A stretch of DNA of 64,000 nt from Parvularculaceae bacterium (lineage in GTDB: Bacteria; Pseudomonadota; Alphaproteobacteria; Caulobacterales; Parvularculaceae), in assembly GCA_021776475.1 (NCBI GenBank), contig JAJFFV010000005.1:744001-808000 (forward strand). Reading direction: 5' to 3'. Positions 1 to 9,314 of this stretch are shown piece after piece. The position numbers and the translations under genes were made by a program. The number at the start of each line of letters is the position of its first letter. Position 1 is the stretch's first letter. The notes beneath the pieces were generated by a model. It had not been told where the DNA came from and searched no databases. It saw nothing but the letters and a program-made list of their open reading frames with translations.

Positions 1-2
1 TT

Positions 3-1022
3 GGCAGTGATGAAGCCTCCGGTACGCCGCTGGAAGAAGCCTGGGCCTTCATTCAACACCACAACAACTATTTCGCCAGCCTTGACGAAGCAGCGGAACG
101 GATCGCCCGCGAGACGGGATTGCGCGATGGCGATGGTCGCGCGGCCCTTGCCCGCCGGTTTGCTGACGCGCACGGGTTCGAAGTAAAAATTCTGCCTGCT
201 GACATTATGATGGGCGCTTACCGCCGACTTGACCGGCACCGACGACAGCTGGTGGTTTCTGAAGCAATGGATGGCGCAAGCAGGCATTTTCAGATGGCGC
301 TCCAGCTGGTCTATCTCGAACTAGGTGAACGGCTTCAAACAATTATCAACGATCTGTTTTCAGGGTCTGAGGCGGGGCAGCGGATTACCCGCACCGCGCT
401 CGCCAACTACACTGCGGGTGCCATCCTCATGCCATATGACGAGTTCCGATCAAGCGCTGCTGAACTGATGTATGATGTTGAAACACTCGGCCGGCGTTTT
501 GGCACCAGCTTTGAACAAGTCTGTCATCGACTGACCACACTACAACGCCCAGGACACGAGGGCGTGCCGTTTTTCTTTCTCCGAGTTGACGCCGCCGGCA
601 ATGTCTCGAAGCGCTACGATGGCGGCGGATTCCCGTTCGCACGTTATGGCGGCTCGTGTCCGCTGTGGAATGTTCATGCGACATTCCGGACCCCGCGGGA
701 AATCCTGACCCAGATTATCGAACTGCCAGGCGGCGAGCGGTTTTTCTCAATTGCCCGGACAGTTTCCGGCGGCGCTGGCGGCTACACAGCAGCGCGCGCG
801 GAACGCGCGATCGCCCTTGGCTGCCCCATCGATCACGCCGTCGACCTCATCTATGCGCAGAGCGTCGATCTCAATGCAGACAACGCAAAACCGATCGGCG
901 TTACCTGTCGTTTGTGTGACCGGCAGGACTGCGTTGCCCGCGCGCATCCACCGTTGCACAAGCGCCTTCTCGCCGATGACTATCGCCGCACGACAGCCCC
1001 CTTTGCCTTTGCGTTTGATTAA
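3..1022 (+). CDS. ScfR/MccR-like short-chain fatty acyl transcriptional regulator (5' truncated by window)
   Basis: This is the C-terminal 339 codons of a regulator whose start lies before the window; the frame is open to base 3. Around residue 94 lies a degenerate ImmA/IrrE-type helix (HFQMALQLVYLELGE) in which the zinc-protease HExxH motif is lost, as is usual in this family. Near residue 302 is the cysteine-rich signature CRLCDRQDC of the short-chain fatty acyl regulator domain (DUF2083). The missing N-terminus should hold an XRE helix-turn-helix. Family members control glyoxylate-cycle or propionate/methylcitrate genes in response to acyl-CoA status. No such genes are next to it here, so its target is unknown. 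The gene downstream starts 30 bases later on the same strand. Confidence 0.85.
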   Translation, partial: GSDEASGTPLEEAWAFIQHHNNYFASLDEAAERIARETGLRDGDGRAALARRFADAHGFEVKILPADIMMGAYRRLDRHRRQLVVSEAMDGASRHFQMALQLVYLELGERLQTIINDLFSGSEAGQRITRTALANYTAGAILMPYDEFRSSAAELMYDVETLGRRFGTSFEQVCHRLTTLQRPGHEGVPFFFLRVDAAGNVSKRYDGGGFPFARYGGSCPLWNVHATFRTPREILTQIIELPGGERFFSIARTVSGGAGGYTAARAERAIALGCPIDHAVDLIYAQSVDLNADNAKPIGVTCRLCDRQDCVARAHPPLHKRLLADDYRRTTAPFAFAFD

Positions 1023-1052
1023 GGCATAACCTCCCGATCGAACAGGACGGGT

Positions 1053-1922
1053 ATGAACGATCTCTCATCAATCCCCTCTGGCCCGCCGTCAGGTTTTCAA
1101 GAACAGGTGCGCCGACTGGCGCGTCGCTTGCCATTGACAAATGCCAACCGAACGCTGGCGTCCATTTTGTTGCGGCTTGCTGGCGGAAAGCACCGCAAAG
1201 CATACGACGTCCCAGTCTTCGGGTCGCAGAAAGCACGCCTCTATCCATTTGATAATATATGTGAAAAGCGCGTTTATATCACGCCGCAGTTCTGGGATCC
1301 GGAAGAACGGCACTTTCTAAAAACATTCATACACACTCACGACAAGGATGATTTCATCTTTCTCGATGTGGGCGCCAATGCCGGCCTCTACTCATTGTTC
1401 ACCCTTGCAGTTTGCGACAAGGCCGATAAAAAAGCGACCATCATCGCCATTGAACCGGACCCGCTGATGAAGGAGCGCATGGCGCACAACATAAAAGTGT
1501 CCGGCGCAGGCGAACAGACCACAATACTGCCCTGGGCTGTCACCGGCGAACGGCAGGAAGCATTCCTGCATCTCAACATCAAAAGCCGGGGCATGAACCG
1601 CCTCGATGCGGCCGCCAAGTCAGGCGAGGACGATGTCATCAAAGTTCAGGGTCATCCGCTCGTTGATATCTTTGCCGAGCGACGACTTGAACGAATCGAT
1701 GTTATGAAAATAGACATAGAAGGGGCTGAGTATGCGGCGCTCGAAGCGTTTTTCAAAACCGCTAGTGACTGGCAGAAACCCGAAATGATCCTTATCGAGA
1801 CATCCCATGAAGAACCGGAGAAATCCGCCTTGAAGCTGTGCATTGAGGATGGTTATGAAGTTGCCATGACGAACAAAAAAAATTCAATCCTTTTAAGGAA
1901 TTCGCTGTCTGATGTCGCATGA
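1053..1922 (+). CDS. FkbM family methyltransferase
   Basis: This is a 289-residue SAM-dependent methyltransferase of the FkbM type. SAM-binding motif I, FLDVGANAGLYS, is at about residue 103, and the family hallmark MKIDIEGAEYAALE is at about residue 218. Such enzymes O-methylate sugars, polyketides or lipids, and in proteobacteria they often sit in glycan-modification clusters. The substrate cannot be read from sequence. The last 11 bases overlap the aminotransferase gene, so the two are probably translated from one message. The N-terminal 60 residues are basic and poorly conserved. Confidence 0.85.
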   Translation: MNDLSSIPSGPPSGFQEQVRRLARRLPLTNANRTLASILLRLAGGKHRKAYDVPVFGSQKARLYPFDNICEKRVYITPQFWDPEERHFLKTFIHTHDKDDFIFLDVGANAGLYSLFTLAVCDKADKKATIIAIEPDPLMKERMAHNIKVSGAGEQTTILPWAVTGERQEAFLHLNIKSRGMNRLDAAAKSGEDDVIKVQGHPLVDIFAERRLERIDVMKIDIEGAEYAALEAFFKTASDWQKPEMILIETSHEEPEKSALKLCIEDGYEVAMTNKKNSILLRNSLSDVA

Positions 1923-2808
1923 CTATGCTCTTGATCCACGCAACGACGAGATTCTGATCGATATCAACGGTGAGCTGTTTCCGCGCGATGAAGCCAAGGT
2001 CTCCGTTTTCGATTCAGGTTTCATGCTGGGGGACGGGGTGTGGGAGGGCTTGCGCGTTCACAAAGGCACGATCACCTTTCTGGAGCGACATTTCGACCGC
2101 TTGTATGAAGGGGCAAAAACGCTCGACTTTCAGATGAACGTATCGCGAGGGGAATTGCGTGCCCGACTTTACGCTTGCCTCAAAGCCAACAAAATGGGCG
2201 ACGATGTTCATATTCGGTTGATGGTAACGCGAGGCACAAGATCGACGCCGTATCAAGATCCGCGCGTGACAGTGACCCCACCAACGATTGTGATTATCCC
2301 GGAATATAAGAAGCCTGTGCTCAACGATAAGGGTATCTCGCTTTTTACCGTTCATGTCCGACGTGGTTATCCGGATGTACAGGACCAGAAACTTAACTCC
2401 CATTCCAAACTCAACTGCATCACCGCCTGTATTCAGGCAACCAAGGCTGGCGCTGACGAGGCGTTGATGCTTGACCCGCACGGATTTGTCTCGACCTGTA
2501 ACTCGACACATTTTTTCATTGTACGCAAAGGCGAGTTGTGGACCTCGACCGGAGATTACTGTCTTGGTGGTATCACTCGCTCCGTCGTGCTGGAACTCGC
2601 GCAGGCAACAGGCATTGTTGCGCGCACAAAGAACTTCTCTCTGACTGATGTTTATGGAGCTGATGAAGCTTTCATAACCGGGACTTTTGCCGGGGTCTCT
2701 CCGGTGCGTGAGATTGACGGCCGCATCATCGGCGATGGCGAAACTCGACCCATGATGAAAAGACTAGAGGCGCTGTACCTTGAGCGGATTGAGGCGGAGA
2801 ATACATGA
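1912..2808 (+). CDS. Class IV PLP-dependent aminotransferase (branched-chain/D-amino acid type)
   Basis: The 298-residue protein has the class IV fold of IlvE, D-amino acid transaminase and ADC lyase. Near the N-terminus is a VSVFDSGFMLGDGVWEG segment. The catalytic lysine is most likely K160 in QKLNSHSKLN. It is followed by the EALMLDPHGFVSTCNSTHFF segment and a GGITRSVVLELA phosphate-binding segment. IlvE proper usually has a glycine-rich SEG motif where this protein has STCNST, so a substrate other than ordinary branched-chain amino acids is likely. The gene overlaps the methyltransferase by 11 bases and the sulfotransferase by the ATGA junction, so the three are probably coupled. Confidence 0.85.
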   Translation: MSHDYALDPRNDEILIDINGELFPRDEAKVSVFDSGFMLGDGVWEGLRVHKGTITFLERHFDRLYEGAKTLDFQMNVSRGELRARLYACLKANKMGDDVHIRLMVTRGTRSTPYQDPRVTVTPPTIVIIPEYKKPVLNDKGISLFTVHVRRGYPDVQDQKLNSHSKLNCITACIQATKAGADEALMLDPHGFVSTCNSTHFFIVRKGELWTSTGDYCLGGITRSVVLELAQATGIVARTKNFSLTDVYGADEAFITGTFAGVSPVREIDGRIIGDGETRPMMKRLEALYLERIEAENT

Positions 2809-3530
2809 CGAGGCGCATTGCCATGTGGTCAGGGCCGCGCAACATCTCGACAACGATAATGCGCGCCTTCGAGAACCGGCCTGACTGCGCGGTGATTGAC
2901 GAGCCACTCTACGCACACTATTTACATACGACGGGCGATCCTCATCCTATGCAGTCAGAGATTCTAGCGGCCTTGCCAAGAAACTGGCGAGAGGCCGTCA
3001 GAGGGCTGACAGAAGCAACACCTGCCTCGATATTTTTTCAAAAACACATGTGTCACCACCTGACGGCGGATGTGGATCGAACATGGTTTAAGAAATTGAG
3101 CCATTTTTTTCTGATAAGGGAGCCTGCGCGCATGGTTGCCTCCTATGCCGATCGGATGGAAAAAGTGACGCCGGAGGTGCTGGGGCTCGCATTAGAGGCA
3201 GAATTGTTTGATCACGTACACGATTTGACAGGCGCCGTTCCGGCCGTCGTTGATGCAGCTGACATGCTGGCTGACCCGCGCGGGATGTTAACGAAACTCT
3301 GCGACCAGCTTGAAATCCCATTTCTTGAAGAAATGCTTTCCTGGCCGCAAGGGCCGCGCGCAAGTGACGGTGTTTGGGCACCGCACTGGTACAAATCAGT
3401 TGAATCATCGAGCGGTTTTCGCCCACAAGACGAACGGACGATTGCCGTTTCGCAATCACTACGCGGGATTGTTGCGGCATGTCAGCCACACTATGATCAC
3501 CTTTACGCGCACCGGCTAACAGCAGACTAG
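2805..3530 (+). CDS. Sulfotransferase-like P-loop protein
   Basis: This 241-residue protein begins with a PAPS/phosphate-binding loop, WSGPRNIST at residues 8-16, followed by the DEPLYAHYL segment seen in the sulfotransferase-like proteins annotated as branched-chain aminotransferase-like. A second part, FFLIREPARMVASY, fits the 3'-phosphate-binding region of sulfotransferases. In some organisms this domain is fused to, or encoded beside, a class IV aminotransferase, which is also the arrangement here (4-base overlap). The pair may act on one amino-acid-derived compound. The donor and acceptor are not known from sequence. Confidence 0.8.
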   Translation: MTRRIAMWSGPRNISTTIMRAFENRPDCAVIDEPLYAHYLHTTGDPHPMQSEILAALPRNWREAVRGLTEATPASIFFQKHMCHHLTADVDRTWFKKLSHFFLIREPARMVASYADRMEKVTPEVLGLALEAELFDHVHDLTGAVPAVVDAADMLADPRGMLTKLCDQLEIPFLEEMLSWPQGPRASDGVWAPHWYKSVESSSGFRPQDERTIAVSQSLRGIVAACQPHYDHLYAHRLTAD

Positions 3531-3585
3531 CCATCATCATTGCTCTGACCTACTGTCCTTCCCAATAATGAGGGAAGATAACATC

Positions 3586-6045
3586 ATGATCCGGGCAATC
3601 CTTTCCATCGCCACGGTGCTTGCATCCGTTCTTTTGTGCCAGGGCGCATTCGCCAAAACCGGTGATGGCGCGGAAAAATTCCGTCAGCTCGAAGATGACA
3701 AACTACCGACCCCCAACATGTATCGTGCTGCGACAGGGGAGCCAGGCCCAGAATACTGGCAACAGAAAGTCGATTACGTTATTGACGTTGCGCTTGATGA
3801 AGATGCCAAAAAAATCAGCGGATCAGAGCAGATCACGTATCGAAATAATTCTCCACATACTTTGCGTTTTCTGTGGGTAATGCTGGATCAGCAGCGCTTC
3901 GATAACTCATCCATCGCCCGCATGTCGGAGACCTCTTCAACGGCTGGTCAGCGCTGGGATCCTTCTGGCGAAGGCGACACGCTCAGCTATTCGACGCTTG
4001 CCCGCCAACAGGCCCTCTCCGACGTTGACTACGGTTTCCAGATCAAATCTGTGAAAGCATCAAACGGCCGCTCGCTCGACTACACAATTGTTGATACACA
4101 TATGCGTATCGATCTTCCACAGCCATTAGCGTCGGGAAGATCAACTTCATTCTCAATCGCGTGGGAACATCACATCATCAACGAACCAATTGTCGGTGGA
4201 CGTGGCGGCTATGAGCACTTTCCGGACAATGATACTTTTCAGTATTTTCTGGCTCAATGGTTCCCACGCATGGCGGTATTTTCGGACTACGAAGGCTGGC
4301 ATACAAAATCGTTTCTTGGCCGCGGCGAATTTGGCCTCGAGTTTGGTGACTACGAACTTCGCATAACCGTCCCGGCCGATCATATCGTTTCAGCGACCGG
4401 TGAGTTGCAGAACCCGAATGATGTTCTCACCGCCGACCAGCGCGCGCGACTGGAACGTGCAAAATCCGCCGGCAAACCGGTTTTCATTGTGACACCAGAA
4501 GAAGCCGCCGAAAACGAAAAGGACGGCACAACCAGCACAAAAACCTGGATATTCCGGGCAAAGAATGTGCGTGATGTTGCTTGGGCATCTTCGCGCAAAT
4601 ACATATGGGACGCCAAAGGCCACAAGCAGGACAATGGTCAATCTGTTATGGCGATGTCCTTCTATCCTAATGAGGGTGAGCCAATCTGGTCAAAATATTC
4701 GACTGAATCTGTCATCCACACGATGGAAGTGTATTCTCGCTTCTCGTTTCCCTATCCGTATCCAACAGCTCAGTCGGTCAATACTTGGGAACGGGGTGGC
4801 ATGGAGTATCCGATGATCACCTTCAACGGATATCGTCCGACCGAAGATGAAAAAACCGGCAAGGTTACGTATTCCCGCAGCATCAAATACCGATTGATCG
4901 GGGTTATTATCCACGAGATCGGCCATATCTACTTCCCAATGACGGTCAACACAGATGAGCGGCAATGGACCTGGATGGATGAAGGGATGAATTCGTTTCT
5001 CGACTATGTGGCGGCAATTGAGTGGGAAGAAAATTACCCGGCCTATGGTAACGATGTAAACGTGCTCGATAACATCGTCGATTACATGAAAAGCTCGAAC
5101 CAGGTGCCGATCATGACGCAATCGGATTCGGTTCTGCAGTTTGGGCCTAATGCTTATTCGAAGCCGACGGCAGCACTCATTGTATTGCGCGAGACAGTGA
5201 TGGGTAGGGATCTGTTCGATTTCGCCTTTAAGGAATATTCGCGGCGCTGGAAATTCAAACGCCCAACCCCAGCAGATTTTTTCCGCACAATGGAAGAGGC
5301 ATCGGGCGTTGATCTCGACTGGTTCTTCAGGGGCTGGTTTTACACGACGGACCATGTCGACCTGGCGGTCAGATCCGTGCGCGAGTATCAGATTTCGTCA
5401 GAGGATCCTGACATTGAGTTTCCGCTGCAACGCAAGCAAAGAGCAGATGATTATCCGGAACCGCAAATCCAAAGCCGGAACCGCGCGGAAGGCATCGTGC
5501 CCTATGTCGAAAGGGTTGAAGAATTGCTCGATTTTTACAACCAGAATGATCGCTTCACCGTCAGCAATAAGGACCGCAACGATTACGAGGAATTTCGCGA
5601 AGGCCTGGAGAACTGGGAGGTGGCCGCTCTCGACCGCGCACTGAAAGAAGGTCAGTACATCTACTTTGTTGATTTCGCCAATCAGGGCGGGCTCGTCATG
5701 CCGATCCCGGTAACCCTTACCTATGAAGACGGGTCGGAAGAAGAAATGACAATTCCGGCAGAAATCTGGCGCCGGGATGCCTCGAGCGCGACCAAGCTAA
5801 TGATGCTCGATAAACGCCTCGCGGCGGTTGAAATCGATCGGCATCATGAAATCGCGGATACCAATCGCAGCGACAATGCTTATCCGCCGCGCATCAGTCA
5901 GAGCCGGATCGAGCTTTACAAGTCCAAACGCGACAGCAAGGATTTAATGGCGGACATGCTGGTTGAATTGAAAGATGATGAAAAAGTCGATCACAATGAC
6001 GGCGAAGAAACGAGCGTACCGCTTGAACCTGCAAATGATCAGTAG
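3586..6045 (+). CDS. Exported M1 family metallopeptidase
   Basis: This is a large aminopeptidase-type zinc protease. The zinc site HEIGH is at residue 443, and the third ligand is in WMDEGMNSF downstream, giving the M1 spacing HExxH-x18-E. The M1 GGMEY exopeptidase motif is seen as RGGMEYP about 40 residues before it. The chosen ATG at 3586 is preceded by a GAGGGAAG ribosome site and gives a clear signal peptide ending in AFA before KTGDG. An in-frame ATG at 3568 lacks a ribosome site. The C-terminus is charged and rich in Asp and Glu. The enzyme is probably periplasmic or membrane-associated. It heads an operon with the DUF6702 and TonB receptor genes. Confidence 0.9.
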   Translation: MIRAILSIATVLASVLLCQGAFAKTGDGAEKFRQLEDDKLPTPNMYRAATGEPGPEYWQQKVDYVIDVALDEDAKKISGSEQITYRNNSPHTLRFLWVMLDQQRFDNSSIARMSETSSTAGQRWDPSGEGDTLSYSTLARQQALSDVDYGFQIKSVKASNGRSLDYTIVDTHMRIDLPQPLASGRSTSFSIAWEHHIINEPIVGGRGGYEHFPDNDTFQYFLAQWFPRMAVFSDYEGWHTKSFLGRGEFGLEFGDYELRITVPADHIVSATGELQNPNDVLTADQRARLERAKSAGKPVFIVTPEEAAENEKDGTTSTKTWIFRAKNVRDVAWASSRKYIWDAKGHKQDNGQSVMAMSFYPNEGEPIWSKYSTESVIHTMEVYSRFSFPYPYPTAQSVNTWERGGMEYPMITFNGYRPTEDEKTGKVTYSRSIKYRLIGVIIHEIGHIYFPMTVNTDERQWTWMDEGMNSFLDYVAAIEWEENYPAYGNDVNVLDNIVDYMKSSNQVPIMTQSDSVLQFGPNAYSKPTAALIVLRETVMGRDLFDFAFKEYSRRWKFKRPTPADFFRTMEEASGVDLDWFFRGWFYTTDHVDLAVRSVREYQISSEDPDIEFPLQRKQRADDYPEPQIQSRNRAEGIVPYVERVEELLDFYNQNDRFTVSNKDRNDYEEFREGLENWEVAALDRALKEGQYIYFVDFANQGGLVMPIPVTLTYEDGSEEEMTIPAEIWRRDASSATKLMMLDKRLAAVEIDRHHEIADTNRSDNAYPPRISQSRIELYKSKRDSKDLMADMLVELKDDEKVDHNDGEETSVPLEPANDQ

Positions 6046-6553
6046 GTTTTTGCTGGTTGCGACGCTGTCCGCGCTGGTCGGGCTCCTTGCTGGCGCGCCA
6101 CCAGCTGTCGCGCATCGGTTGCCGGTGGCGCTGACCACGATCGAGGTTCTGGACGATGGCAGGCTCGGGATCACGCACCGGCTGCATGCTCATGACGCGA
6201 TTTCTGTACTCTCCGGTAATCCGGATCTGGTGCAACCCGAAATTGGCAGTGTTCGCTCCCAGGCAAAGATTGCTGTTTACGCCCGCAATCACTTTCTTCT
6301 CGGCCTGTCAAAATCGGGCAAAGATCCGGTCGCGATCGAAACAGAGATAGTCGGGGCAGAGTTGCAAGGAGACTATTTGTACGTCTATCAAGAGACAAGG
6401 CTGCCACGACCGTTGAGAGATTTGTATATTCGCAGCGACCTCCTTCGCGAGATTGGCGGCGACTGGTTAAGCCATGTGAATCTCGAGACCAATGGCAAGA
6501 TCCGTACCGTTACCTTCTCCGGGAAACCGCGATGGAAAAAGATCGACCAGTAG
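6035..6553 (+). CDS. DUF6702-like exported protein
   Basis: The start at 6035 overlaps the peptidase gene by 11 bases and gives a signal peptide (ISRFLLVATLSALVGLL) ending near AVAHRLP. An ATG 60 bases upstream (5975) is in frame but would leave a long basic leader. The mature protein of about 145 residues resembles the DUF6702 family: a histidine just after cleavage, a central THRLHAHDA segment and short beta strands. That family is often encoded beside M1 peptidases in Bacteroidota and some proteobacteria. Its function is unknown. The exposed histidines would suit metal binding, but that is inference. Confidence 0.65.
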   Translation: MISRFLLVATLSALVGLLAGAPPAVAHRLPVALTTIEVLDDGRLGITHRLHAHDAISVLSGNPDLVQPEIGSVRSQAKIAVYARNHFLLGLSKSGKDPVAIETEIVGAELQGDYLYVYQETRLPRPLRDLYIRSDLLREIGGDWLSHVNLETNGKIRTVTFSGKPRWKKIDQ

Positions 6554-6554
6554 A

Positions 6555-8546
6555 ATGAACCGCGCGCTCGCTTTTGTAATTTTCTGCACTATTGGTGTAA
6601 CCTGTGCGCAAGCTGATGACGAGATTGTCGTTACAGCAGAACGCCGGATCCAAGGCACCGATACCCTGGCCAGTAATATCGCGACAATTGACAACAATGA
6701 GATCACCTCACTGGGGGCAGATCATGTCTCCGAAATTTTGAACAGAGCACCAGGTGTGTTGATCCATCGTGGCTCGGGCCAGGAGCATTTAACCGCGATC
6801 AGATCCCCGGTCCTGACAGGCGGCGCGGGTGCCGGGTCTTTCCTGTTTCTGGAAAATGGCGTGCCGTTGCGCGCCGCAGGATTTGCCAATGTGAACGGAT
6901 TGTTTGAGGCACAGACCGCGTTGCTTGACCGGGTGGAAATTGTTCGCGGCCCCGGCGGTGCTTTTTATGGCGCCAACGCCATTCATGGGGTTGTTAATGT
7001 GATCACCCCGGCGCCAGCTGATAATTTTCAGAGTGCGGCGGTTTCTGCTTCGGGGTTTCACAACAAGGTCACTGCTGCGGTTGCCCGGCAGAACCGGGGG
7101 CAAGGGATCTATGCCGGGTTTTCCGCGCATGAAGACACCGGGTTCCGAGCCGATAGCGGCACCGATCAGCAAGGAGCGATTGTTCGCTTCGCAGGGACCA
7201 CAGATGGCTGGGCCCATGACACGATTATCACAGCAACCAACCTCAATCAGGAAACGGCGGGGTTTATCGCCGGGCCTGACGCTTACCGTGATCGGCGTTT
7301 AAGCCAAACCAATCCCAACCCTGAGGCGTATCGCGACAGCACGGCGCTACGCCTCCAAAGTCAATGGACAAAGGCGCTGCAGGGCGGAGAATTTCGTCTG
7401 ACACCCTATGCCCGCTGGACTGAGATGGAGTTCCTGCAGCATTTCCTGCCGTCAAAAGCGGTCGAAGAGAACGGGCACTGGAGCGCTGGTTTTCAAAGCG
7501 CCTTCTACGCTGATGATCATTTCAGCTTTGGCCTCGATGGCGAGTACACGGAAGGCTATCTGACCGAGATACAAACCCTGCCAACGGTCTTCAGTTTTGT
7601 GCAAGGGGTTCATTATGACTACGACATCACCGCCGGCAGTTTGTCGGCATTTTTCAAAGTTGACCGCAATCTGAGCGAAGCGCTGACACTTACGCTTGCG
7701 GCACGGGCCGACTGGACGACGTATGAGTATAAGAACAATACCAGCGACGGCCCGTTTGGCCGCTTCATTCGCCCAGCCGACAGAAATGATGACTTCCTCA
7801 CATTCAGCCCGAAAATCAGCCTGTTGCACCAGGCCGGGAACGGTCAATATTGGTTGAGCTATGCAGAAGGCGCGCGGCCACCACAAACGACCGACCTTTA
7901 TCGTCTTCAGGGCAACCAAGATGTGACCGGCGTTGATCCTGAACACATTCGTAGCCTTGAGGCCGGATGGCGTGGTGACATGTCCGACACTGTCGGCGGC
8001 GAGGTCACTGTATACTACGCAAAAAAAGAAAACTTCCTGTTTCGCGATGCTGACGGCTTCAATGTAATCGACGGCAAAACACAGCATATCGGAATAGAGG
8101 CGGATCTGAATATCGCCATCAATGATAAGCTCTCTTTGAATGCAAATGGTTCGTATGCGGCCCACACCTATCGTTTTGACCGGCCTGTAAACAGCACAGC
8201 GAATGCCAGCGAGGCGATCAGCAACGGCGATGATATCGACACGGCCCCGAGAACACTTGCCGGTGCGCGGCTGATCTGGCGGCCTTCCGGCAAATCGTTT
8301 GCGCAAGCGGAATGGGTGCATGTGGGCGATTATTTTACTGACGCCTCAAACAATCATGACTATCCAGGGCATGATGTTTTTAACTTGCGGCTCGAAAAGT
8401 CCGCCGGTTTCTTTACGGCGTTTGCAGCCGTTCGGAATGTGTTTGACACGCGATATGCGACACGCGCCGATTTTGCTTTTGGGACAGAGCGCTACTTTCC
8501 CGACGCAGGGCGCACGCTGACGCTGGGTCTGCGGTACCGGAACTAA
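6555..8546 (+). CDS. TonB-dependent outer-membrane receptor
   Basis: The start at 6555 is one base after the previous stop and gives a signal peptide ending in CAQA, followed by a TonB-box-like DDEIVVTAERR. The plug domain spans roughly residues 30-150, with LLDRVEIVRGPGGAFYGANAIHGVVNVIT, the usual plug-end motif. The rest is a 22-strand-type barrel ending in an aromatic/Arg-rich terminal strand (LTLGLRYRN). At 663 residues it is on the short side, like receptors for siderophores, cobalamin or metal chelates. The ligand is not evident. Tight linkage to the M1 peptidase and DUF6702 genes suggests a peptide or metal-peptide substrate (inference). Confidence 0.9.
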   Translation: MNRALAFVIFCTIGVTCAQADDEIVVTAERRIQGTDTLASNIATIDNNEITSLGADHVSEILNRAPGVLIHRGSGQEHLTAIRSPVLTGGAGAGSFLFLENGVPLRAAGFANVNGLFEAQTALLDRVEIVRGPGGAFYGANAIHGVVNVITPAPADNFQSAAVSASGFHNKVTAAVARQNRGQGIYAGFSAHEDTGFRADSGTDQQGAIVRFAGTTDGWAHDTIITATNLNQETAGFIAGPDAYRDRRLSQTNPNPEAYRDSTALRLQSQWTKALQGGEFRLTPYARWTEMEFLQHFLPSKAVEENGHWSAGFQSAFYADDHFSFGLDGEYTEGYLTEIQTLPTVFSFVQGVHYDYDITAGSLSAFFKVDRNLSEALTLTLAARADWTTYEYKNNTSDGPFGRFIRPADRNDDFLTFSPKISLLHQAGNGQYWLSYAEGARPPQTTDLYRLQGNQDVTGVDPEHIRSLEAGWRGDMSDTVGGEVTVYYAKKENFLFRDADGFNVIDGKTQHIGIEADLNIAINDKLSLNANGSYAAHTYRFDRPVNSTANASEAISNGDDIDTAPRTLAGARLIWRPSGKSFAQAEWVHVGDYFTDASNNHDYPGHDVFNLRLEKSAGFFTAFAAVRNVFDTRYATRADFAFGTERYFPDAGRTLTLGLRYRN

Positions 8547-8758
8547 AATCCCGGCACCGCTTGGCAGATTCTGCCAGGGCCAGGGGAAAAGATTTCACCA
8601 GCCTTTTTGGACCTGCCCGTCTGCAAAAGAACCTGCACTCAAGGTACCCCGTTCGGCCTTCACCGGGGCCCGCAAAGTGACGCATAAGCACCTGCCCAAA
8701 CATCTGGAAAATAACAAGAACATGCAGGGCTGTTTTGAGAATTGAATGGCCAGGCGCG

Positions 8759-9193
8759 CTAGCTCTTCTTCGGCCGCAGCACTTCAAATGCGAGACCACC
8801 TATGCCACCAGCCAGGATCTGAAAGAGAAAACCGATATCCGAGCGGCCGCCGCCAATCGGCACGGTGCCGTATTGCCATTCCATCAAAGACAGAGCGGCC
8901 CAGATGGCAAATGCCCCTGCGACCGGATAGGCTATCCGCCCTAACATTGGCAGCATCGCCTTGACCAATGAAGCGACAAAGAACGCAACGGCATAACCGA
9001 GGAGAATGACTGCCAAATACTGATACGTGCCAAGCAGGTCTGACAGCGTCGTAGATATACGTTGCTGTATCGTGATGGGCGCTCCCAAAGCAGCCAGGTC
9101 CGCTAGGACAAAATGCGTTGAAAAGGTACTCGCGGCCAAGTAGCCCAGCATAGCTGCTAAGACCCAGGCAAAAACATTCCGGAAAAAACCCAT
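8759..9193 (-). CDS. Small multi-spanning membrane protein, unknown
   Basis: This protein of 144 residues has about four hydrophobic segments: residues 5-25, 58-80, 83-103 and 122-138. I do not recognise the family. It ends with a basic RPKKS tail, which suggests a cytoplasmic C-terminus. It is transcribed toward the TonB receptor gene, and the 212 bases between the two hold only a short TGGCAGA/TCTGCCA palindrome (8560-8575 region) without a T run. A 17-base tandem duplication lies just upstream of its start. Confidence 0.6.
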   Translation of the reverse strand: MGFFRNVFAWVLAAMLGYLAASTFSTHFVLADLAALGAPITIQQRISTTLSDLLGTYQYLAVILLGYAVAFFVASLVKAMLPMLGRIAYPVAGAFAIWAALSLMEWQYGTVPIGGGRSDIGFLFQILAGGIGGLAFEVLRPKKS

Positions 9194-9205
9194 AATGAAC
9201 CCCTT

Positions 9206-9239
9206 AAACCCGTTGAATCATCAAACCCGTTGAATCATC
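9206..9239. repeat. 17-bp perfect tandem duplication
   Basis: The unit AAACCCGTTGAATCATC occurs twice in a row with no gap. It sits in the divergent spacer between the small membrane protein gene (-) and the sugar dehydrogenase gene (+). It may be a recent slippage product or a two-site operator. Nothing in sequence decides between these. Confidence 0.9.
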
Positions 9240-9314
9240 GCTTTTCGCAATTTCCATGCTATGTCAGAATTGAGCCTGCGCCTACACTCTATACGGCGAA
9301 TTGAGGAGCCATTG

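Noticed and set aside
4690-5355. Antisense frame of about 220 codons inside the M1 peptidase gene
   Set aside because: It is a shadow of a strongly supported coding region, including the zinc site, and has no recognisable motifs.
7452-8321. Antisense frame of about 290 codons inside the TonB receptor gene
   Set aside because: The sense strand encodes a complete receptor barrel, and the antisense product resembles no family.
8547-8758. Small RNA or tRNA in the spacer after the TonB receptor
   Set aside because: No T-arm-like sequence or cloverleaf pairing is seen. The single short palindrome has no T run.
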